Shown here piece by piece: positions 1-4,410 of a stretch of DNA of 8,620 nucleotides. Each line of letters begins with the position of its first letter. The first letter of the stretch is position 1. Both the position numbers and the translations under genes were made by a program. This DNA is from Nanobdellota archaeon. Lineage in GTDB: Archaea > Nanobdellota > Nanobdellia > Pacearchaeales > GW2011-AR1. The notes under the pieces were generated by a model. That model saw only the letters and a list, made by a program, of their open reading frames with translations, was not told where the DNA came from and made no database searches. Location: the NCBI GenBank assembly GCA_020056045.1, contig JAGVIM010000079.1, forward strand, positions 1 through 8,620, in the 5' to 3' direction.

Positions 1-1
1 G

Positions 2-122
2 TGGTTTGATTGGCACTTGTTTTTAGGATGCTCAGAAATTAAAACAACAAAAATTGCATCCACTTACTAAAGTAAGTGGTTTAATTTCTGACATTAAAAG
101 AATGTTCTCCTGTGAACAACCA
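2..122. other. Self-complementary stretch, candidate structured RNA (strand unknown)
   Basis: Seen directly: a 12-bp perfect stem pairs 32-43 with 80-91. Beyond it, with a bulged C31, 28-30 pairs with 92-94, and after a two-base bulge 21-25 pairs with 95-99. Inside it, a perfect 8-bp hairpin (60-67 with 72-79, loop TAAA) stacks directly on the long stem, leaving 44-59 unpaired on one side only. A second hairpin pairs 103-107 with 114-118, and 2-6 can pair with 118-122. No reading frame explains this much pairing. It could be a small non-coding RNA in either direction, an edge-of-gene terminator or the remnant of a mobile element. A TATA-like AT-rich run at 121-131 would suit leftward transcription. 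The family is not recognised. Confidence 0.4.
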
Positions 123-143
123 TATTTTTAATAAATAAAAGAG

Positions 144-155
144 TTTTTAAATAAG
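144..155 (+). promoter_or_regulatory. TATA box for the 75-aa membrane protein
   Basis: The run TTTTTAAATAAG is centred about 24 bases before the ATG at 173. This is the spacing expected if an archaeal transcript starts at or next to the start codon. Confidence 0.5.
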
Positions 156-172
156 AATTACTATTAAACTAT

Positions 173-400
173 ATGATAAAGAAGGTATTTGGATTTGGAT
201 TTGGATTTGGAATTGGAATTGTATTTTATTTAATTGTACTTGTTTTGGCTATTTTTAGCAGGAATTTCTGTGGAAGATTATGCAATAATTTTTGTAATGG
301 TGAACAAATTTCAAGTTGCTATTTTTTATTCTTATTTGTTGGTATTGTTTTTATTGTAAGTGCTAGTTGTTTAATTATTGATAGAAAAACAACAAAATAA
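173..400 (+). CDS. Small two-helix membrane protein with Cys-rich loop, unknown function
   Basis: A 75-residue protein I do not recognise. Two hydrophobic stretches (about residues 5-29 and 49-67) look like membrane helices. The first begins with an alternating Phe-Gly run (residues 6-13) encoded by a hexanucleotide repeat. The loop between the helices carries C33, C37, C41 and C49, spaced C-x3-C-x3-C-x7-C, and a fifth Cys (C66) lies in helix 2. The loop cysteines could form disulfides outside the cell or bind a metal. The basic ends (IKK at the start, RKTTK at the end) would place both termini in the cytoplasm by the positive-inside rule. A TATA box at the leaderless distance and a hairpin with a T-run after the stop support a real single gene. 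Confidence 0.6.
   Translation: MIKKVFGFGFGFGIGIVFYLIVLVLAIFSRNFCGRLCNNFCNGEQISSCYFLFLFVGIVFIVSASCLIIDRKTTK
188..217 (+). repeat. TTTGGA hexanucleotide repeat (4 perfect plus 1 variant)
   Basis: Four perfect TTTGGA units (188-211) are followed by ATTGGA (212-217). They encode the Phe-Gly/Ile-Gly run at the start of helix 1 of the 75-aa membrane protein. Six-base units can be gained or lost without breaking the frame, so the length may vary between strains. Confidence 0.8.
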
Positions 401-410
401 TCAGATACTA

Positions 411-439
411 CTAAAAAATTACTTGTAACTACTTTTTAG
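411..439 (+). terminator. Possible terminator hairpin after the 75-aa gene
   Basis: CTAAAAA (411-417) pairs with TTTTTAG (433-439), and within it TTAC (419-422) pairs with GTAA (425-428). The T-run at 433-437 would serve as an archaeal T-tract. It lies 10 bases after the stop codon. Confidence 0.4.
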
Positions 440-440
440 G

Positions 441-472
441 TTTTGGATATATAAATATATAGCATTCCAAAA
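441..472. repeat. Inverted repeat around a TATA-like core
   Basis: TTTTGGA (441-447) and TCCAAAA (466-472) are perfect 7-bp inverted arms around an 18-base A/T-rich core that contains TATATAAATATATA. It could be a promoter with an operator-like palindrome for a transcript over 480-772, or simply A/T-rich sequence. The arm-spacer-arm shape also recalls recombination sites, but the inner halves do not match. Confidence 0.3.
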
Positions 473-513
473 TATATATTTCAAAAGCTAGTTTTTTATT
501 TAAAGAAAACAGC

Positions 514-538
514 TTTCTTTTCTTTATAAGAAAAGAAA
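514..538. repeat. Perfect 11-bp polypyrimidine/polypurine hairpin
   Basis: TTTCTTTTCTT (514-524), loop TAT, AAGAAAAGAAA (528-538). One arm is all pyrimidine and the other all purine. It lies in the gene-poor stretch 401-607, with no gene stop just before it that needs a terminator. Its role is not known. Confidence 0.6.
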
Positions 539-577
539 CTTGGGAAAGAAAAGAACTCAGTTTCTATTTGAATAAAA

Positions 578-586
578 TAAATTATA
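578..586 (+). promoter_or_regulatory. TATA box for the 54-aa small gene
   Basis: TAAATTATA is centred about 26 bases before the ATG at 608. A GGGGGGT tract (587-593) lies between them. It resembles a Shine-Dalgarno sequence, but at 14 bases from the ATG it is rather far, and a leaderless transcript would not include it. Confidence 0.45.
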
Positions 587-607
587 GGGGGGTAAATTAA
601 ACAAAAA

Positions 608-772
608 ATGATAATTGAATTATCGTTTGCCATTGTTGGTGGAGCTAATCTTGGTCTTGAAAAGTCCTGGAAATCTATCGAACAATTGATGAAAAGATAT
701 CCTCAGGCAACTTGGAAAAAAATAGTTGACTGGAAAAATGGTAAAGGTAAGTATATTATAGAGATTGATTGA
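608..772 (+). CDS. 54-aa small protein, unknown function
   Basis: An ATG at 608 opens a 54-codon frame ending in TGA at 770-772. The frame is closed upstream by an in-frame TAA at 593-595, so this ATG is the only good start. The product starts with a mildly hydrophobic segment (residues 2-16, ELSFAIVGGANLGL) and continues as a basic, aromatic-rich part with three Trp (W21, W36, W42), likely a short amphipathic helix plus a turn or strand (GKGKYIIEID). Support comes from a TATA box at the right spacing, a balanced protein-like composition richer in GC than its flanks, and a strong T-tract starting on the base after the stop. I recognise no family, and there is no membrane helix of full length. 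Confidence 0.55.
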   Translation: MIIELSFAIVGGANLGLEKSWKSIEQLMKRYPQATWKKIVDWKNGKGKYIIEID

Positions 773-788
773 TTTTTTTTCTTTTTTT
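773..788 (+). terminator. T-tract terminator after the 54-aa gene
   Basis: Eight T, one C, then seven T follow directly on the TGA stop of the 54-aa gene. A bare T-tract is the standard archaeal intrinsic terminator, and it supports transcription of the small gene. Confidence 0.65.
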
Positions 789-794
789 ATTTAA

Positions 795-845
795 TAAGAT
801 AAAGAGTATTTAAGAATCTAATTCTTTGTGAGAGTGTGTATCTTA
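795..845. other. Two-stem hairpin region between genes
   Basis: TAAGATA (795-801) pairs perfectly with TATCTTA (839-845). Inside it, AAGAAT (812-817) pairs with ATTCTT (821-826) around a three-base loop. It sits between a terminator and the promoter at 907. It is not a tRNA: the 7-bp outer stem encloses only 37 bases and there is no T arm. It may be a small RNA or chance pairing in A/T-rich DNA. Confidence 0.25.
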
Positions 846-906
846 AGGTTTAACTCCCCATAAAACAATAATTACTTTAAATTTTATTTTTGTAAATTTC
901 AAAAGA

Positions 907-916
907 TTTATAAATT
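907..916 (+). promoter_or_regulatory. TATA box for the secreted-protein operon
   Basis: TTTATAAATT is centred 25 bases before the ATG at 936, which predicts a leaderless transcript. The identical ten bases occur at the same distance before the gene at 3803. Confidence 0.65.
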
Positions 917-935
917 AATAACCCTTTAAAAATTT

Positions 936-2333
936 ATGAAAAGGGGTTTGGCATTCTTTATATTAATTATTATTTCTTTGCAATTAGTTAATGCTGGAGA
1001 GATTTTTGGAGTGCCTGGAACAGACTCTCCAACTTATTCCATAGGTCCAGAAAATATTGCAAATTGGCCTGAACAAGTTAAATTGCAGTGCAAACAACTG
1101 CAGGAAAAGATAATCGCAGATTGTAAAAATAGTGGATATCAAAATTGGAATGTCCTAAGACTAGTTAATGGATATTCAAAAAGATATCAAGAATTATTAT
1201 TGGGCGGTTCTGATTATCAAACTGTAAGAAAAAAATTATCTGACCCAAATTTTCAACCAACAGAACAAGATAGAGAAAATGTATTTAAACAAGCAGCAAG
1301 AGAACCAGGTTCAGTTGTAGTAAGTTATGATGATAATATTGAAAATGTTCTTTGTAAGGAATCTATCGTGAAAGGAGTAGAACACTGGACACTATCTTCA
1401 GGCGGAACTTTTACTTTTATGGATTCAAAATATGATTTTTTAGAAACTCAAAATCAAGTACAATACTCTAATCAATATGCATGTAATTTTATATGCTCGG
1501 CATGGAATTGTGAGGAAGATCTTATTCGAACAGGAGACCAGCCAGTTGTAGTTGATATATTTAATGAAGTCCTTAAAGATGCCCCACCTGTAATAGCGCA
1601 GGCAGTTCTTAAAGAAGCTGTTGGAATGCAAGTAACTCAGGGTGATAAATCAGAAAACTATGTAATTGTAATTGACAGAGGAAAAGGAGAAGTAAAAAGA
1701 ATGGAAAAAGTACAACCAACACAAAAATTCTCCCTTATGATACACACTACTCCTGAAGAAATAGAAAAATTAATAAAAAGTGGAAATAAAAAATTAGCAA
1801 TAGCACAGGCAATGCAAAAAAGTTATGTTACAGTTACAGGAACAGGGATAATTGGAAAGATAGCTGTAGAAGGAATGAAATATTATTTAACTCCTGAAAC
1901 AATGTCTCAGTTTGAAACGTTTCTTTCACCACCCACTACATTTACATTTAATTACAATAATGAAGCATCAAAAATCACTCTGAGAACTCAAACTGGACAG
2001 CCAGCTCTTGTTACTTTAGAAAGCCAACCAAAAACACCTGTTGTGATAGGGGCACAGGGAAATGCAATAGGATACACAACACAAACAGCACAAGTAATGG
2101 CTGAAAGAGCAGCATTATTTGCAGCATTATATAGTGATAATGCAGGAATATATTCCTATGGATATACACCTAAATCTTCCAAAAAAACAAATAGTAATCC
2201 TCTGACATATACTCAAAATATAGCAATACCCTCTGGAAATTCAAAGAAAAACATGCAAGCAGGACTTGCATATGGAACTGGAAAAGCATTAGCATCAACA
2301 TCAACTAACACATTGGGGTATTTTGTAGGTTAA
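936..2333 (+). CDS. Secreted six-cysteine protein with possible SCP2-like segment
   Basis: A 465-residue protein of unknown function. It opens with a clear signal peptide: MKR, a hydrophobic core at residues 4-18, and a likely cut after VNA (residues 18-20). The N-terminal half (about 40-200) is mostly helical by composition and holds all six cysteines (C52, C63, C140, C183, C187, C192), an even number suited to three disulfides. Residues about 238-320 have an alternating beta-alpha pattern (a VIVIDRG strand, a TTPEEIEKLI helix, then YVTVTGTG followed by GKI) that resembles SCP2-like lipid-binding domains; this is an impression, not a search result. The last third is rich in Thr, Ser, Asn and Gln with alternating hydrophobics, as in extracellular beta structure. 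It is the first gene of an operon, with only one base between its stop and the next start. Confidence 0.75.
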   Translation: MKRGLAFFILIIISLQLVNAGEIFGVPGTDSPTYSIGPENIANWPEQVKLQCKQLQEKIIADCKNSGYQNWNVLRLVNGYSKRYQELLLGGSDYQTVRKKLSDPNFQPTEQDRENVFKQAAREPGSVVVSYDDNIENVLCKESIVKGVEHWTLSSGGTFTFMDSKYDFLETQNQVQYSNQYACNFICSAWNCEEDLIRTGDQPVVVDIFNEVLKDAPPVIAQAVLKEAVGMQVTQGDKSENYVIVIDRGKGEVKRMEKVQPTQKFSLMIHTTPEEIEKLIKSGNKKLAIAQAMQKSYVTVTGTGIIGKIAVEGMKYYLTPETMSQFETFLSPPTTFTFNYNNEASKITLRTQTGQPALVTLESQPKTPVVIGAQGNAIGYTTQTAQVMAERAALFAALYSDNAGIYSYGYTPKSSKKTNSNPLTYTQNIAIPSGNSKKNMQAGLAYGTGKALASTSTNTLGYFVG

Positions 2334-2334
2334 A

Positions 2335-2793
2335 ATGGGTAAAAAAATTTTAATTGGACTCGCAATTTTCATAGGAATAATTTTAATTTTATTATTAGGG
2401 GGTTATATTTATTTACAAACACGACCGGGATTTGGTCCAAAAATCCCAGTCACTCCTGAGAAAGATATATTATTAAATCCTGAAAACGCACAACTCTACT
2501 CTATATTTGCACAAGCAGGACTAGAAGACGCTCTTGTAGATGTTAAGGAAAAAGAAGTCCTTGTCGGTCTAAGCATACCTGATGGAAAAAATAAAGAAGA
2601 TATACTGTTATTTATTTATGGAGCTGCAACTGGATTTAAAGCAACAGCTGAAAGTGTAACTGTCCATATTATAAACAAAGATACTATAGAAGAATATACA
2701 GTTAAGACTGAGGATGTAGTATTATATGCAGATGGAAAACTAACAAAAGATGAATTTGATAATAAAATTATTAAAAAAACAATAAATGCCTAA
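2335..2793 (+). CDS. Membrane-anchored small protein, partner of the secreted protein
   Basis: A 152-residue protein with no recognised family. Residues 5-27 form one strong membrane helix after MGKK, so the remainder should face outside as a signal-anchored domain. A Pro-rich linker (residues 30-40) leads into an alpha/beta domain (about 45-150) that ends in a highly charged KLTKDEFDNKIIKK segment. The domain has no cysteine and no obvious catalytic motif. The start lies one base after the preceding stop (TAA A ATG), with an AGGT at 2327-2330, so translation is probably coupled to the secreted protein. That pairing suggests the two act together at the cell surface, for example as a soluble or exported factor and its membrane partner, but this is inference. 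Confidence 0.7.
   Translation: MGKKILIGLAIFIGIILILLLGGYIYLQTRPGFGPKIPVTPEKDILLNPENAQLYSIFAQAGLEDALVDVKEKEVLVGLSIPDGKNKEDILLFIYGAATGFKATAESVTVHIINKDTIEEYTVKTEDVVLYADGKLTKDEFDNKIIKKTINA
2773..2779 (-). terminator. T7 tract downstream of desulfoferrodoxin
   Basis: Seven A on the plus strand give T7 on the minus strand, 58 bases past the desulfoferrodoxin stop and inside the end of the converging gene. It is the first good T-tract for leftward transcription. Confidence 0.35.
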
Positions 2794-2798
2794 AATTA

Positions 2799-2806
2799 TT
2801 TTTCTT
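2799..2806 (+). terminator. T-tract after the secreted-protein operon
   Basis: TTTTTCTT begins six bases after the stop codon of the second operon gene, as expected for an archaeal terminator. Confidence 0.45.
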
Positions 2807-2837
2807 ATCATCTACAAATCAATAATGATTAGATGAT
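2807..2837. terminator. Hairpin between convergent genes
   Basis: ATCATCT (2807-2813) pairs with AGATGAT (2831-2837). After a three-base bulge, AATCA (2817-2821) pairs with TGATT (2826-2830) around loop ATAA. It fills most of the 43-base gap between two converging genes and can form in either transcript, so it may shape both RNA 3' ends. Confidence 0.45.
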
Positions 2838-3220
2838 TATTTACTTTTCCACAGCCCGTGTAAATTACAATATTCTCTTGCAAAAAGAATATTATCTAGA
2901 GGCATAAAGAATTCTGCTTCTGGTTTATCTCCAGGATTTAAGAATTTTCTTCCTGTTTTTCCATCTTTTGTGATTATCTCTATCCATTCAATATAATGTT
3001 TTTCTTCCATTGGATGAGGAACACTGCCAATCTGAATAAGGACACCTTGAGGGGTTTCAGACAAAATTGGAACATGTTTTTCTAGACTTGCTTCAACAGT
3101 ATTTTCTTCTAATAATTTCATTGGTTCACCACAGCAAACTAATTGTCCTCCTGCTTCATGAAGGACTTCAATTATATTCCCACAAATTTCACATTTGTAA
3201 ATTTGATTTTTTTCTGTCAT
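2837..3220 (-). CDS. dfx: Desulfoferrodoxin (class I superoxide reductase)
   Basis: A superoxide reductase that reduces superoxide to hydrogen peroxide in the cytoplasm without making oxygen, taking electrons from rubredoxin-type donors; typical of anaerobes. The 127 residues match the usual family length. The desulforedoxin domain has its rubredoxin-like iron site C10, C13, C29 and C30. The catalytic centre II has H49 (in the EKHVP motif), H69, H75, C118 and H121 (CNLHG), with the EK pair (E47, K48) that assists catalysis. All ligands are present, so the enzyme should be active. I take ATG 3220 as the start: a TATA box is centred 25 bases before it, whereas the longer frame from 3262 would add a 14-residue unrelated tail containing that TATA box. 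No rubredoxin gene is visible here, so the electron donor lies elsewhere. Confidence 0.95.
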   Translation of the reverse strand: MTEKNQIYKCEICGNIIEVLHEAGGQLVCCGEPMKLLEENTVEASLEKHVPILSETPQGVLIQIGSVPHPMEEKHYIEWIEIITKDGKTGRKFLNPGDKPEAEFFMPLDNILFAREYCNLHGLWKSK

Positions 3221-3241
3221 GAAATTATTAATATTAAGAAG

Positions 3242-3249
3242 TATAAATA
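3242..3249 (-). promoter_or_regulatory. TATA box for desulfoferrodoxin
   Basis: On the minus strand this reads TATTTATA, about 25 bases before ATG 3220. It decides the start codon and gives desulfoferrodoxin its own promoter in the 45-base gap behind the upstream gene. Confidence 0.55.
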
Positions 3250-3265
3250 GTTTGTGAAGCAAGAA

Positions 3266-3685
3266 TTAACCCATTAATATTTGTTGAGGTTTTTCAGTAG
3301 ATGCTTTTTTTCCTAGAAAAATATATCCTGTATCTTGATCATGCCTTAAAACTTGTCTTGTTAATTTTTCACCATGCCAATCTTTGTATTTTGGAATATT
3401 AATAACTCCTGAGATATTAACTTGTGCCCCATCAATTCTACCTTGTAAACCATAGACTTGACTATCATAGGCACTAAGATCCTCTTCAAAACTATAAACA
3501 TTAATACAATCCCCATTGCTACAATGAACAAGAAGGCCTCTTGATTCAGTAGGAACAACTGTTTTTGGTTTGGGCAAACCATTGTCTGAAATAAATTGAT
3601 CTAATACATTATCAAGAGTTGGAAATATAGTTCTTTGTCTTGGAACTGCAAAAGGAACCATTGTTGGGCTTAGTTTTTTTGCCAT
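3266..3685 (-). CDS. Unknown 139-aa protein upstream of desulfoferrodoxin
   Basis: I do not recognise this cytoplasmic protein: it has no signal peptide or membrane helix. The N-terminus (residues 1-45) is rich in Pro and basic residues and looks flexible. Residues about 49-100 alternate in strands (GLLVHCSNGDC, INVYSF, VYGLQGRI, VNISGVINI), suggesting a small beta barrel or OB-like fold. H54, C55, C60 and H104 are the only His/Cys likely to bind a metal, in the motif H-C-x4-C. The C-terminus (about 117-139) is basic and polar. It lies 45 bases before desulfoferrodoxin in the same direction, but each gene has a TATA box, so they need not be co-transcribed. A link with oxidative stress is only a guess from position. 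Confidence 0.65.
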   Translation of the reverse strand: MAKKLSPTMVPFAVPRQRTIFPTLDNVLDQFISDNGLPKPKTVVPTESRGLLVHCSNGDCINVYSFEEDLSAYDSQVYGLQGRIDGAQVNISGVINIPKYKDWHGEKLTRQVLRHDQDTGYIFLGKKASTEKPQQILMG

Positions 3686-3704
3686 AGAAAAGCTAATTTT
3701 TAAC

Positions 3705-3713
3705 TATATTTAA
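3705..3713 (-). promoter_or_regulatory. TATA box for the 139-aa protein
   Basis: On the minus strand this reads TTAAATATA, centred 24 bases before ATG 3685. It is half of a divergent promoter region; the other half is at 3774-3783. Confidence 0.55.
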
Positions 3714-3773
3714 GGATTATTGTATTAATTATTTTGTTTTTTAACCACTATAAAGAAACAACAAAACAAAGGA

Positions 3774-3783
3774 TTTATAAATT
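3774..3783 (+). promoter_or_regulatory. TATA box for the 185-aa protein
   Basis: TTTATAAATT, identical to the box at 907-916, is centred about 25 bases before ATG 3803. The transcript is predicted to be leaderless. Confidence 0.65.
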
Positions 3784-3802
3784 CTAAAATATTAGAAAAA
3801 AT

Positions 3803-4360
3803 ATGGGATTATTGAATAAGCTAGGAATTGGAATAGGAACAGGGCTTGTGTCTTTAGGACTTTTAGGAACTCCTGATTTTATTAATATGGGCTTACTTGA
3901 GGATAGAGTTACTGCAGCTGAACAAATTCCAAATTCTGGAAAACCTTTAGATTCTGATAAAGTTAAAAAAGATTATACTTTTGATGAAGTTAAATCTGCA
4001 CTTGGAGAAAGATATACTAGATTAACAGATAGTCAAAAGAAAACTGTTGAAAATAATTATAAAAGTGAAAAGGGATATATTAATTTTTCACATCATACAA
4101 TTCTCGGACTTGTATATAGCAAAAAGACTCCTGAATCTCTTAGAATTAGTGATGATGAATTAAAAGAAATAGCTGATTTTAAAATTTCAGAACTAAGACA
4201 AGAAGAACTGGATGAATATTTAACTGTATTTCCCTGGATAAAAAAAGAAAATATTGCTAAGATTGATAAAGATCCAAAAAATCCAGATAAAATGCTTATT
4301 TACTATACTGAGTTTTATAGACAGCTTGAACATGTATCAAATATTTTTAAAGATAATTAA
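3803..4360 (+). CDS. Unknown 185-aa protein with hydrophobic N-terminus
   Basis: A protein of no recognised family. Residues 7-26 form a Gly/Leu-rich hydrophobic stretch (LGIGIGTGLVSLGLLGTPDF) that could be a weak signal peptide or membrane anchor. The remaining 150 residues are very rich in Lys, Asp and Glu and mostly helical, with a YTFDEVKSALGERYTRLTDSQKKTVENNYKSE-type helical segment at about 58-90 (given here in part as its key pattern of charged and aromatic residues), a His pair at H97-H98, and a helical C-terminus. There are no cysteines, unlike the secreted proteins nearby, so disulfides are absent. It is transcribed away from the 139-aa gene and converges on the large surface-protein gene with only 50 bases between. 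It looks like a single-gene transcript. Confidence 0.65.
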   Translation: MGLLNKLGIGIGTGLVSLGLLGTPDFINMGLLEDRVTAAEQIPNSGKPLDSDKVKKDYTFDEVKSALGERYTRLTDSQKKTVENNYKSEKGYINFSHHTILGLVYSKKTPESLRISDDELKEIADFKISELRQEELDEYLTVFPWIKKENIAKIDKDPKNPDKMLIYYTEFYRQLEHVSNIFKDN

Positions 4361-4370
4361 AAAAGGTTCT

Positions 4371-4381
4371 AAAAAGAAAAA
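4371..4381 (-). terminator. T-tract after the surface-protein gene
   Basis: AAAAAGAAAAA on the plus strand gives TTTTTCTTTTT on the minus strand, 29 bases after the stop of the surface-protein gene. It is a good archaeal terminator for the leftward transcript. Confidence 0.5.
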
Positions 4382-4410
4382 GTAATTTTAAATATTAATA
4401 ATTAAATCAA

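Noticed and set aside
2..70. Plus-strand frame open from the left edge to TAA 68-70, possibly the end of an upstream gene
   Set aside because: Twenty-two open codons at an edge occur often by chance. No recognisable C-terminus, so not listed as a gene.
32..94. Minus-strand 20-codon frame with two adjacent Cys, and a GTG-led frame open to the left edge (1-63)
   Set aside because: The first is very short and lies inside the inverted repeat; the second is too short to judge at an edge. Neither has other support.
441..472. dif-like site for the XerA recombinase
   Set aside because: The outer arms are inverted, but the inner halves do not match as two recombinase-binding arms should, and the spot is 7 kb from the recombinase gene. 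A promoter reading is at least as good.
795..845. tRNA-like 7-bp acceptor stem
   Set aside because: The enclosed sequence is too short and lacks D, anticodon and T arms.
1440..1631. Minus-strand 63-codon frame inside the secreted protein gene
   Set aside because: It is covered by a well-supported gene on the other strand and has no TATA box or family resemblance.
3221..3262. Longer start for desulfoferrodoxin at ATG 3262
   Set aside because: It adds 14 residues unlike any family member, and the extra codons overlap the TATA box that fits ATG 3220.
3361..3582. Second minus-strand frame inside the 139-aa gene
   Set aside because: It is a shifted-frame shadow; the 139-aa frame has the TATA box and a protein-like sequence.
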